NCBI RefSeq assembly: GCF_963678975.1
Contig: NC_089276.1
Span: 18,729,272 to 18,793,271, forward strand
Direction of reading: 5' to 3'
Source: Dysidea avara
Lineage: Eukaryota; Porifera; Demospongiae; Dictyoceratida; Dysideidae
Length of the DNA stretch: 64,000 nucleotides
Shown piece after piece: positions 1 to 10,963 of this stretch. The translations under genes and the position numbers were made by a program. The notes beneath the pieces were generated by a model. That model saw nothing but the letters and a program-made list of their open reading frames with translations, made no database searches and was not told the DNA's origin. Position 1 is the first letter of the stretch, and each line of letters opens with the position of its first letter.

Positions 1-1
1 T

Positions 2-1706
2 AATAACATTGTCAACATAAACAAAACAATTAGGCAAAGCGGTCAGTTTGGCAAAGAGATAGCTGTTACTCCAAACAATATTAAACTCTACCCTCCAGCA
101 ACTTGTACCGCCAGTACAGAAAGTTGTGAAATATATACCATAAACAATATAATGCTGGGTGAAGAAATTATTTTTGATGCTTGTGTGCATGATCATTTCG
201 GTCAACCTTCTAATGCAGTACAGTTTACAGTTACTGGCGAAGATGATCCCAACTACCAGGTTGATGGTGCACATGACATTTTAGTATCGTGTGGTAGTAA
301 TGCATTTCGAGGAGTCAGTATTACTGGAAATAAATCTGTACCCATTGTATTTCATAACTACACATTAACCATTGCATTTCACATTGGTCCCACATCCGAA
401 GAAAACAGTTTTTCCATCAAGCTAATAGTTGTGTTATCACCATGTCACCCAGGATTTTGGCATGATAAGGAGTCAAAAAGATGTGCATGTTATGATGATA
501 GTGACATTATGTTCTGTTCTGGCACTACTTCAACCATCAAGAGAGGTTACTGGTTTGGTAGTGTGAATGGACAACCAACAGTAGCAGTATGTCCTGTTAA
601 CTATTGTGACTTTAGCTGCTGTGAGACCACTGACGGATTTCATCATCTTTCACCATTAAGAGCAAATCAGTGTAGATCACACAGATCTGGTCCTGCTTGT
701 GGTAACTGTGAGGAAGGTTGGACTCTATCATTTGATTCTGCTGAATGTGTCAAAACTGAGAAGTGTACAGCAGGACAGACAGCACTGGTAGTGATATTAA
801 CAGTCTTATACTGGATAGCTGTAGTTGTAGCAGTGTTTATTTTGATGCACTTCAAGGTCCCAATTGGATACTTGTATGCTATCACATACTATTATAGCAT
901 ACTGGATGCTTTGCTAAACCAAACCTTATACCTTTCACAATGGCTTCTCACTACTTTTAACACTGTGGCTAGTATTTTCAAAATAACTCCACAGTTTCTA
1001 GGACAACTTTGTTTGGTGAAAGGAATGAGTGGAATTGACCAACAGTTCCTTCATTTTGTACACCCCTTTGCTGTTTCTTTAATTCTACTAGCAATAACTT
1101 TATTAGCAAGGATATCCTACAGATTTTCATCATTCATCAGTAGGGGAGTTATCCATGTCATTTGCCTCCTACTGCTATTGTCATACACTTCAGTGGCAAC
1201 TACTTCACTACTGTTAATGAGAACACTGACATTCTTAGATGTGGATAAGATTTACACATATCTATCTCCTGATATTGAGTATTTTCATGGTCGTCACTTA
1301 CCATATGCTATTGTGGCAGTGTCATGTACAATAGTGATTGTGATTGGTCTACCACTTCTGCTCCTACTTGAACCATTCCTTAACCAAAGACTAAATTTTA
1401 CTAGGTTTAAACCACTACTAGACCAGTTCCAGGGGTGCTACAAGGACAAGTATCGTTATTTTGCAGCTTACTACATGATTTGTCGACTGGTGATAGTAAT
1501 AATCATCACAACCCCATCCAATAATGTTCTAGTTCAGTATATACTAATTGGTACATGTTTAATAATGGCTGCAGTACAAGTACTACTGAGACCATATCAG
1601 CTAAAATCACTTAATACATTTGATGGCTTAATCCTACTTTTAACAATTTTGGTTTCAGTGATACCAGTTCTTGATAATTCTACGACAGATGCACTGGTAG
1701 GAATAA
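2..1706 (+). CDS. Beta-helix/multi-pass receptor copy 1, 3' portion (partial at both ends)
   Basis: The reading frame is open from base 2, so the window begins inside this gene; the ATG at 152 is internal, because the same position in the paralog at 22240-29507 follows the beta-helix. In order it holds a conserved ectodomain segment, a Cys-rich module (CHPGFW near 449, GYWFGS near 545, a Cys-dense block to about 770), and at least seven hydrophobic segments from about 780 onward, including ALVVILTVLYWIAVVVAVF. A conserved GCYKDKYRYFAAYYMICR stretch lies between late TM segments. A 200-N gap then cuts it off before the final TM segment. The product is predicted to be a plasma-membrane receptor-like protein. 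Ligand and signalling partner are unknown. Identity to copy 2 is very high by eye. Confidence 0.8.
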
Positions 1707-1906
1707 NNNNNNNNNNNNNNNNNNNNNNNNNNNNNNNNNNNNNNNNNNNNNNNNNNNNNNNNNNNNNNNNNNNNNNNNNNNNNNNNNNNNNNNNNNNNNN
1801 NNNNNNNNNNNNNNNNNNNNNNNNNNNNNNNNNNNNNNNNNNNNNNNNNNNNNNNNNNNNNNNNNNNNNNNNNNNNNNNNNNNNNNNNNNNNNNNNNNNN
1901 NNNNNN
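1707..1906. other. Assembly gap of exactly 200 N
   Basis: All 200 bases are N. The round number suggests a scaffold join of unknown true size. Copy 1 loses its last TM segment and the start of its long intron here, and the sequence resumes inside a dispersed repeat. Confidence 0.98.
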
Positions 1907-2158
1907 TGTGCCAAATTTCAGCCCAATCCGAGCATGCATTCGTGTTTTATGGCGAATTTTGCGAAGTGTGCGAAATGAAGATGAAGAAGAAAAAAACGAA
2001 GAAATTAAAACGAAATTGTGTTCGTTCGTATCTCGGAAATGGCTTGACCGATTTTCTTCAAATTTGGTAAGTAGACTCCCCTAACTGGGAGGCACGTCTC
2101 TAGCAAATTTAGTTCCAATCGGATAAGGGATCACAGAGCTACATAGGTGTGAAAATTG
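1907..2158 (+). repeat. Dispersed repeat fragment, related to 6268-6610 and 43255-43560
   Basis: It begins TGTGCCAAATTTCA, passes an A/G-rich tract, then reads TATCTCGGAAATGG and CACAGAGCTACATAGG. The copy at 6268 has the same ordered landmarks, and the copy at 43255 has the later ones. It ends directly against the last 14 codons of the receptor's terminal exon. Confidence 0.65.
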
Positions 2159-2200
2159 CGAGAATCTTTCATAGAAATTATGGATGAAATTAAAGACTAA
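2159..2200 (+). pseudogene. Remnant of terminal exon of receptor copy 1
   Basis: Translation gives RESFIEIMDEIKD then TAA, matching the end of the intact paralogous exon at 29417-29507 with one change (D to E). The first half of that exon, including its acidic run and splice acceptor, is missing and is replaced by the repeat ending at 2158. Copy 1 therefore probably cannot make the normal C-terminus. Confidence 0.7.
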
Positions 2201-2247
2201 AAGTCATGTGATACTGTACTGCACATTACATAATATACTTATATACT

Positions 2248-2568
2248 ATCTAATCCAAAACAGCCAAGCTGTAAAAAAAGTGTGCGGCCCTCAGAAAGGC
2301 TATGGTGAAAAAAGATGTGAAATCCAAGGTGGCGGCCAAGAAATGGCTGTGATGGTAGGTTAATGGTAAAAATTTTAATAATGACAATTCAGGTAAATTT
2401 TGTGAAGCGGCACAAAAATTCACCTGAATTGTCGTTATTAAAATTTTTACCATTAACCTACCATCACAGCCATTTCTTGGCCGCCACCTTGGATTTCACA
2501 TCTTTTTTCACCATAGCCTTTCTGAGGGCCGCACACTTTTTTTACAGCTTGGCTGTTTTGGATTAGAT
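2248..2568. repeat. Near-perfect palindromic foldback element
   Basis: The two halves are inverted copies: ATCTAATCC with GCCAAGCTGT on the left is mirrored at 2530-2568, with a short loop near 2400-2415. The same peptide can be read from both strands, which shows the symmetry. The flanking AAACCGGCCTATGGCC motif to about 2625 and the related element at 41127-42127 show that it is one of a family. No transposase is present. Confidence 0.85.
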
Positions 2569-2735
2569 TTCATTTCTTTTTGTATTTGTATACCCCAAAA
2601 CCGGCCTATGGCCAGCTTTGGGACTTTTTTAACCTATGTTTTTTTTCTTTACTACAGGAAGAAGTAAAAATGAAGTAGATATACTTTAAATATTTTATCA
2701 GTAAATGTACAAATTATATATATAATACATATGTG

Positions 2736-5700
2736 ACCGGATTTGCAAAAAGGGGCCTTCCACACACATCCAATTTGCCAACTTTGACAATTGATAACTT
2801 CAGATTGGAAAGAGCTATTGCCTTGAAATTTGGGCAGTGGTGATTTCTTTGCAGCTGAACTCTCCACATGATGGTTTCTTTGTAGCTGAACTCTCTACAA
2901 GGCAATTTCTTCTAGCTGATCTCTCTACAGGGAGATTTGTTTGTAGCTGTACTATCTACAAGGTAACTTCTTCTAGCTGATCTCTCTAAAGGGTGATTTG
3001 TTCGTAGCTGAATTCTGTACAGGTGATGTGTTTGCAGCTGAGCTCTTTACAAAATGGTTTCTTTGTAGCTGAACTCTCTACAAAATAACTTCTTCTAACT
3101 GATCTTTCTACAGGGTGATTTGTTTGTAGCTGAACTATCTACAAGGTAATTTCTTCTAGCTGATTTCTCTACAGGGTGATTTGTTTGTAGCTGAATTCTG
3201 TACAAGTGATTTGTTTGCAGCTGAGCTCTTTACAAAATGGTTTCTTTGTAGCTGAACTCTCTACAAGGTAACTTCTTCTAACTGATCTTTCTACAGGGTG
3301 ATTTGTTTGTAGCTGAACTATCTACAAGGTAATATCTTCTAGCTGATCTCTCTACAGGGTGATTTGTTTGTAGCTGAATTCTGTACAGGTGATTTGTTTG
3401 CAGCTGAGCTCTTTACAGAATGGTTTCTTTGTAGCTGAACTCTCTACAAGGTAATTTCTTCTAGCTGATCTCTCTACAGGGAGATTTGTTTGTAGCTGAA
3501 CTATCTACAAGGTAACTTCTTCTAGCTGATCTCTCTACAGGGTGATTTGTTCGTAGCTGAATTCTGTACAGGTGATTTGTTTGCAGCTGAGCTCTTTACA
3601 GAATGGTTTCTTTGTAGCTGAACTCTCTACAAGGTAACTTTTCTAGCTGATGTCTCTACAAGGTGGCTAGTTTGTAGCTGAACTCTCTACATGGTGGTTT
3701 CTTTGTAACTGAACTTTCTGCAAGTTGACTTCTTCTAGCTGATCTTTCAATAGGGTGATTTGTTTGTAGCTTCACTCTCTACAAGGTAACTTCTTCTAGC
3801 TGATCTCTCTACAGGGAGATTTGTTTGTAGCTGAACTCTCTACAGGTGATTTGTTTGAAGCTGAACTTTCTAAATGATGGTTTCTTTGTAGCTGAACTCT
3901 CTACAAGTTAACTTCTTCTAGCTGATCTCTCTACAGGGTGATTTGTTTGTAGATGAATTCTGTACAGGTGATTTGTTTGCAGCTGAGCTCTTTACAGAAT
4001 GGTTTCTTTGTAGCTGAACTCTCTAAAAGGTAACTTCTTCTAACTGATCTTTCTACAGGGCAATTTGTTTCTGGCAGAATTTTCTACAGGGTGATTTCTT
4101 TGCAGCTGAACTCTCTACATGGTGGTTTCTTTGTAGCTGAACTCTCTACAAGGTAACTTCTTCTAGCTGATCTCTCTACAGGGTGATTTGTTTGTAGCTG
4201 AACGATCTACAAGGTAATTTCTTCTAGCTGATCTCACTACAGGGTGGTTTCTTTGTAGCTGAACTCTCTAAAAGGTAACTTCTTCTAACTGATCTTTCTA
4301 CAGGGCAATTTGTTTGTGGCTGTATTTTCTACAGGGTGATTTGTTTGCAGCTGAACTCTCTACATGGTGGTTTCTTTGTAGCTGAACTCTCTACAAAGTA
4401 ATTTCTTCTAGCTGATCTCTCTACAGGGTGATTTGTTTGTAGCTGAATTCTATACAGGTGATTTGTTTGCAGCTGAGCTCTTTACAGAATGGTTTCTTTG
4501 TAGCTGAACTCTCTACAAGGTAACTTCTTCTAACTGATCTTTCTACAGGGCAATTTGTTCGTGGCAGAATTTTATACAGGGTGATTTCCTTGCAGCTGAA
4601 CTCTCTACATGGTGGTTTCTTTATAGCTGAACTCTCTACAAGGTAACTTCTTCTAGCTGATCTCTCTACAGGGTGATTTGTTTGTAGCTGAACGATCTAC
4701 AAGGTAACTTCTTCTAGCTGATCTCTCTACAGGGAGATTTGTTTGTAGCTGAACTCTCTACAGGTGATTTGTTTGAAGCTGAACTCTCTAAATGATGGTT
4801 TCTTTGTAGCTGAACTCTCTACAAGTTAACTTCTTCTAGCTGATCTCTCTACATGGTGATTTGTTTGTAGCTGAATTCTGTATAGGTGATTTGTTTGCAG
4901 CTTAGCTCTTTAAATAATGGTTTCTTTGTAGCTGAACTCTCTCAAGGTAACTTCTTCTAGCTGATGTCTTTACAGGGTCACTAGTTTGTAGCTGAATTCT
5001 CTACATGGTGGTTTCTTTGTAACTGAACTCTCTACAAGGTAACTTTTTCTAGCTCATCTTTCTACAGGGTGATTTATTTGTAGCTGAATTCTTTATAGGT
5101 GATTTATTTGCAGCTGAGCTCTTTAAAGAATGGTTTCTTTGTAGCTGAACTCTCTACAAGGTACCTTCTTCTAGCTGATGTCTCTACAAGGTCACTAGTT
5201 TGTAGCTGAGCTCTCTACATGGTGGTTTTTTTGTAACTGAACTCTCTACAAGGTGACCTCTTCTAGCTGATCTTTCTACAGTGTGATTTGTTTGAAGCCG
5301 AACTCTCTACAAGGTAACTTCTTCTAGCTGATCTCTCTACAGGGAGATTTGTTTGTAGCTGAACTCTCTACATGATGGTTTCTTTGTAGCTGAACTCTCT
5401 ACAAGGTAACTTCTTCTAGCTAATCTCTCTACAGGGAGATTTGTTTGTAGCTGAACTCTCTACATGATGGTTTCTTTGTAGCTGAACTCTTTGCAAGGTA
5501 ACTTCTTCTATTGATCTCTCCACAGGGCGATTTGTTTGTAGCTGAACTCTCTACATGGTGGTTTCTTTGTAGCTGACTCTACAAGGTGATTTTTTCTAGC
5601 TGAACTATCTCTTTCCATAGTTGCATGAACTCCCTACAAGGTAACTTCTTCTAGCTGATCTCTATACAGGGTGACTTGTGTGTAGCTGATCTCTCTACAG

Positions 5701-5760
5701 GGTGACTTGTGTGTAGCTGATCTCTATACAGGTTTCTTATTTCTAGCTGATCTCTTGAAT
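2736..5760. repeat. Long satellite/minisatellite array, ~61-bp unit of two ~30-bp halves
   Basis: The array opens with the head TGTGACCGGATTTGC, shared with the MITE at 33001. From about 2850 it is a tandem run of half-units built on TTGTAGCTGAACTCTCTACA and TTCTAGCTGATCTCTCTACA, alternating into a ~61-bp dimer. Each half carries GTAG...CTAC or TAG...CTA, which could form a small hairpin every ~30 bp. There are roughly 95 half-units. The array ends in two copies of TGACTGCTCTATTAG near 5772-5810. It is non-coding. Confidence 0.85.
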
Positions 5761-5810
5761 TCTCTTCAGGATGACTGCTCTATTAGGATGACTGCTCTAT
5801 TAGAGTATCT

Positions 5811-6640
5811 CGATCTCGCACTTGCCGCACCAAGTTGGATTTCGTGTTATAACTCCGTGGCTTTAAGTTTGATTCTTCTACACCATTGATGAGCCTTTCT
5901 AAGATGATTACTCCATCTGTACAACGATTTTCAAAGCATTACCCTAAGCGGTTTATCTGGTAGGCGTGGCAAGCAGTCGTTTTTTTATTAGCTGATCTCG
6001 ATTGCGTAATTGTTACACACTGTTGGTTTTTTCGTTGTATCGTCCTGGTTTTTAGCTCGATTTCTTTCAAACCACAAAAGGTTTGAGGTTCAATAGTTAA
6101 CCTATTCACCCACCGATTTTCAGCTTCTTCCCATACGCGGTTTACCCTGTAGGCGTGACAACATATTGGTGTTATTTTTCGTGAATAATCGCTCATAACT
6201 CTTTGCCTGTTTATCGTATTCCAGCCAAAGTTGGTACCTAGATGCGCCTTTATAGTCCCCTTCTGTGTGCCAAATTTCAAGGCAATCGGATATGGCGTTC
6301 GAGTTTTATAGCAGTTTTTGTAAGTGTGCGACAAGAAAAAGAAAAATAAGAAGAAGAAGAAGAAGAAAAAAAAAACGAAGAAACTGAGCCAATTTTTGAA
6401 GTCGCATATCTCGGGAACGCGTGAATCGATTTCGCTCAAATTTGGAATGTAGAGTGCTGCAGTTTGGGGGAATGTCCACAGCAAAAATCGTCTTGTTTCA
6501 TCAAGGAAGCACAGAGCTACGGAGGTGCGAAAATAGCGTTTTCTTTCTTCCTGTCAATATACTCACGGGTGTTACGCGCCGGCTTCTTGGGCCGCACGAC
6601 ACACTACCGTGTGTCTTGATTCACATTACATTGTCATGCA
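5811..6640 (+). repeat. Dispersed repeat following the satellite array
   Basis: Non-coding. It contains two related halves, each with GCGGTTTA and GTAGGCGTG (near 5948 and 6136), then TGTGCCAAATTTCA, an AAG-rich tract at 6330-6380 and ATATCTCGGGAACG. The last third is shared with 1907-2158 and 43255-43560. The paralogous flank at 29585 lacks this whole block, so it was inserted together with the satellite or next to it. Confidence 0.65.
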
Positions 6641-8170
6641 CTTGTAGATTGTAGCTATATATATTATAACCAGTATGACACGCACTACATTTTTTACAGG
6701 AATTATGTGCACACACATGCAATGCATTATATATGGTATACATGTGAGATTATGACTGAGGTTTATATATATAGCCATTCAAATGGCATAAGCTATACAC
6801 TGGTACACACTTATAAGGATAGCTACTTTGTTATATATTCAGTTGTCATGTATATTATTTTGTGATAGGTCAATGATGTGGAGAAATAGTAGATTAAAGA
6901 TTTCCATGCAAAGTAATAACTATTGTACTGTTTATAATTAGTATAACAAATTAAAGTGTCTGATATCTTAAAACTGGGAAAACTGCTTTCTTAGCATATT
7001 TCCTGTGTATCTATCACTATTGTGATGACTGGCTTGTGTCAAGGTACATTGCTGACTTTCATAATGCAACTGGCTTCTTATGTTGCAAACAATGAAACCA
7101 CACCTGTAAACTACAGCAACTACAATAGTAAAATGATAACATACTGTAACCTTGAAAGGAAGTATGTATGAAAAGAAGGGAACATGCATAACTGATCAGA
7201 TTCTTTTGTCTTAAAAACTTACAGAAATGTTTATCATCCAATATGGTAGCTAGTACAGTTATTAGGGTATGCACTTTCTCGCATAAGTGCAAGGTGTCAA
7301 TTTTTGATAGCACATAATGGCTTCCCTGTGTTGACTATCATAATTAAAATATACAGTGGCCAATTCTCTCAATAATTTACCAGAAATTTCTTAAAACTTC
7401 CATTTTTTAACAATTTCCCAAACTTTCTCAAAAGTTGTATTTTTTCACAAATTTCCTGACTGCAATCACTTTTAATAAAAACTTTCTCAAACTTTTTCAA
7501 AAGTTTTGCACTTTGAGCTAAAATGAATGAAATACTCTTAGAGCAGTCACAATGCACTAATAGTTTCTCTAATAGTACAGTCACTTTATGCAAAATTACT
7601 CTAATAGAGCAGTCAAAAATTAGAGATGGGGTGCTAAATGTCTGTAATTGATTGACTCATGTATAATGATTATTTCATAAATACACAACCAATTTAAATT
7701 CAGGAGATATAGATTACAAGTCTCTTGGCAACAATCACAGGTGATCCTATAATGTCATTGTGTACCCTGTTTTTATTTCCCACTTCCTCATGAATTTTAG
7801 AGCAGCAATCCAACAGAGTTCAGTCAAAAGTCAACCATTTAATTTTCGAAATTTTCTTGTGGGGGCGTCCCCCCTAGATTCTCCTAGATAGAGTATGTTC
7901 TACTTGCTGCTTGTACTTCGCACATTGTACTAGCCACATGTAGTTGCATCACTTTATTTAGCCCCCACTAGATGCCTCTAGCTTATAGCACCTATCTACA
8001 GCTTTTCACAAAAAAATGATAATCTAATCCAATCACAATAAAAATTATATAAAATCATAGAATTGTAACTTATAAAAACAATTGGTATGACAGGATGTTT
8101 AGTACAATGGCGAGATAGACATACACAGGTAAGCAAGAAGAAGTTCAATGTTAACTAGTCCTTATTCCAG
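6641..8170. other. Non-coding flank paralogous to 29590-31000
   Basis: I see no gene. Landmarks such as GATAGCTACTTTGTTATATAT, GAAAGGAAGTATGTATG and CTTTCTCAAAAGTTGTA occur in the same order and orientation downstream of receptor copy 2. Several CTCTAATAGAG-type motifs lie at 7540-7615. Confidence 0.75.
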
Positions 8171-8175
8171 TGTAG

Positions 8176-8302
8176 TTTTAATGACTGATGTTCTATTAAG
8201 TAGTTGACTGTTCTATTAGAGTAGTTGACTTTTCTATTAGAGTAGTTGACTATTCTATTAGAGTAGTTGACTATTCTATAGAGTAGTTGACTGTTCTATT
8301 AG
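8176..8302 (+). repeat. ~22-bp tandem array of the CTATTAGAGTAGTTGACTG motif
   Basis: About six units of TTGACTGTTCTATTAGAGTA lie head to tail. The paralogous place at 31017-31060 has only two, so the array expanded or contracted after the duplication. Confidence 0.8.
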
Positions 8303-8662
8303 CTTTTTAGCAGTTTTACTTCTGAAATATTGACCCCCTCTTCGTCCTTTCCTCTCTTGCTCTTTTAATCTCTTCATTACCCATGTGTGCTAAAGATGCA
8401 GCTGCACCAGTACAGTATACTTCTACTTGTTTTCATAATAAATTTTAGTGGAGGGGAGTGCTTTGGCACTCCATACGTCCACCCTCCTAAATCCACTCTT
8501 GGACATGCACCTAAATCATATAGTGTACTTAGTGCCTTGTGGTATCATGCAATACAATGTCTCATACAAATTGTTTATTCAGAAGTTTCAACATATACAT
8601 CATTGCATCACTGTCATCATTACAACACTCACACACCAAGCTCTACCAACTATATAGGATCT
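8303..8662. other. Non-coding paralogous flank
   Basis: I see no supported gene. It parallels 31075-31390 (TTTAGCAGTTT, TAAAGATGCAGCTG). The two open frames starting near 8387 and 8448 are not preserved at the paralogous site. Confidence 0.6.
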
Positions 8663-8955
8663 CAGGGGCGGTGGAGCAGGCCAAAGAGTGAGGGGGCCGG
8701 GCCAGTTGTATAAAGCTGAAGACCAAAAAAAGGTCACTACATGCTGACAATAACTCCTCTCAACCAATTATATCTCCTTTATAACCACACATACGTAGCT
8801 AAGTAGCTTGCTACACTACTTCTCCGAATACTGTGACTGCTCTATTAGAGTATCCAGATCCTGACTGTTCTATTAGAGTATCTCGATCTTTTCTTGTAAA
8901 CAGTGTCCCATAAAAGTGGGGGGAAGGCCATGGCCCCCCGTCTCCACCGCATATG
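8663..8955. mobile_element. hAT-like MITE with 8-bp target-site duplication
   Basis: The ends are CAGGGGCGGTGGA and TCCACCGCATATG. TAGGATCT directly flanks both sides (8655-8662 and 8956-8963). The paralogous site near 31,390 is an empty site. It shares internal GAAGACCAAAAAAAGGTCAC and two CTATTAGAGTAT motifs with the elements at 58312 and 60413, so it is an older member of that family. An 8-bp duplication with CAGGG ends is typical of hAT transposons. Confidence 0.8.
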
Positions 8956-10288
8956 TAGGATCTGGTTCCACCCAAACACAAAAACTAAAATCAACACTCA
9001 TGTGACAGCTTTAAATGACTAGCTAGTCCAACTAGTCTACAAGTATGGCTAGCTATAGCTATAGCTATATTTTATATAGACTTTCACCTGGTTACCCCCC
9101 CCCCCCCCCCCCCCCCCCAAATTCCTACAAAGGAGAAATCCTATTGAATATATACTGATCTGTTTACAATCGCATAATTACAGTAGTGTAAAAAAACTGG
9201 CATCTTGATAGGAAACAGCATAATCATACATTCCAATTAATGCACTAGAGTACATACACAATAGACCACCCATGAAGGAATCACTGTAGCTAGGAACTAA
9301 TAGAGAATTTTGTGGTGTTTACTGAGAAACCTTATATATATACACACTTGATCATTTTTGCGTGTAATGTAATCCTTAGGAATACAAATGCAATTCATGT
9401 GACATTTGAGGAAGACTGTGTTAACAATATTCAAGACCTGCCACAGCAAATTGGTACAGACTGAATCCAAGTACTATGATTTCATAAGATGTATACAATT
9501 TTTAGTGAGCATATAATAAAGGACTCACTGTATATGCATGGGTAAGTATAATGTAATTACTAATGTAATGCCAAAAATGTGACTATATAATAATATAATA
9601 TACAGTTGCATAAATTTTTAGCTAATTCACTTTTATATTCATAATATTTTTAGGGATGAACTGTAAAGAACTTTTATTATTAAGACTTTAAATCCATCTG
9701 CAAAGGCTTAAGATGAAACATGTTTAATGCTTAACAATGGCTCACATACATGCAGGGTGGATCTGTAGGGTGGATCTGCAGGGTGGATCTGCAAGGTGGA
9801 TCTGCAGGGTGGATCTGCAGGGTGGATCTGCAGGGTGGATCTGCAGGGTGGATCTGCATGGTGAAAATATTGTGGTCACTTTTTGTCCTAAAATTGTATC
9901 ATAACTGTTAAAAGAGGAAGATGTGTGCATGGAGCTTGATTAATTATAGAGTGTCTCTCTGACCAAGGGCTGGACACTGTAGACTCATTAATAAATTCTC
10001 CAATGAAGACTTAAACAGTATACATGAAAAGTGTAGAATTTCAACTTTGAACAGCAGGATGTCTGTTAGAAGTATATAACTTTATGTAACCCTCACATCA
10101 TCAAGATTACCAGCAAAGTCAATTCCACCAGAGTCTTCTTACAAAGAAACCTTGAGCTTAGTCAATGTCAATCTGAAGTCACAACTTGCATCTACCAGAG
10201 TTGCATCTTTAAATTTAAATCAGTATACGTACATGGAACTGAAGTATACATCAGCCTGTATATAGCCAGCTCTACAGCTACTTGAGTC
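8956..10288. other. Non-coding paralogous flank with poly-C and minisatellite
   Basis: I see no gene. It aligns by eye with 31390-31990. A run of 24 C at 9095-9118 corresponds to only five C at about 31518. A minisatellite lies at 9752-9862. Confidence 0.65.
9752..9862 (+). repeat. 14-bp minisatellite, about 8 units
   Basis: Units of GGGTGGATCTGCAG lie in tandem with one-base variants. The open frame on the minus strand here is a by-product of the repeat. Confidence 0.9.
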
Positions 10289-10387
10289 AGGGGCGGATCC
10301 AGGGTTTAGCAAGGGGGGTGCATCCGGGTAGTAGGTTGTAGAGCAGGGGACTGGGGGTGCAGCCCCCTATAAACATTAAATCTGTTT

Positions 10388-10612
10388 AGGGGTCATCCAT
10401 TATTTTCAGCCTTTACGCAAGAGTACAAAGAGTACGGCTAGGGGGAGGGGGTTAAATCACATGTACACTTATAAAATGATGAATAATCATCGTTTATATA
10501 CTGTACATAGTATCAAAATTTATACAGCATGCTTTGTGAAGGAGGGAGGGGGTTAGAAAAAAGAGTACTCTTTGTACGCTTGCATAAAGACTGAAAATTA
10601 TGGATGGTCCCT
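10388..10612. mobile_element. MITE with ~45-bp terminal inverted repeats
   Basis: The left end AGGGGTCATCCAT...TTTTCAGCCTTTACGC is mirrored on the right by GCATAAAGACTGAAAATTA and TGGATGGTCCCT. The match covers about 45 bases, including GTACAAAGAGTA. Its superfamily is not clear and it has no coding capacity. Confidence 0.75.
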
Positions 10613-10963
10613 TAATATTTTTCAGAACTAAAAGTGGTGGTTTTATGCACAAATATATATCTAAATCATATTGCTTGTTAAGTGGACTACATTAATCAAG
10701 AGTTGTATTAGGAATAAGTGACAGTCATGAACAGTTCAGCTACTGTAGCTATAGCTATAATTATTATGGACTGTAAGAATGGCAGTACACAAGACCATGC
10801 ATGTGCATTTTATTTGCAAAACACTTTTAACAGGCTAAGTGTGCCCATGCATGGGATAGTGCTACAGATGCTAGTTTTCATACCCAGCAACTGCAGTATG
10901 GAGGATTCTCAACAGTTATATGTGGTGACCGTTCTATTAGAGTATTTTACTGACTGCTCTATT

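Noticed and set aside
1597..1939. Minus-strand open frames across the N run
   Set aside because: They are mostly unknown bases; no evidence.
2250..2566. Two identical 67-aa open frames on opposite strands
   Set aside because: They exist because the DNA is palindromic; there is no start context or homology.
2850..5760. Regular repeats with spacers that could suggest a CRISPR array
   Set aside because: There are no unique spacers: the whole unit repeats with point variation. The context is eukaryotic and there are no cas genes.
8387..8713. 108-aa open frame with a hydrophobic start
   Set aside because: It is not preserved at the paralogous site (31190-31390) and runs into a MITE.
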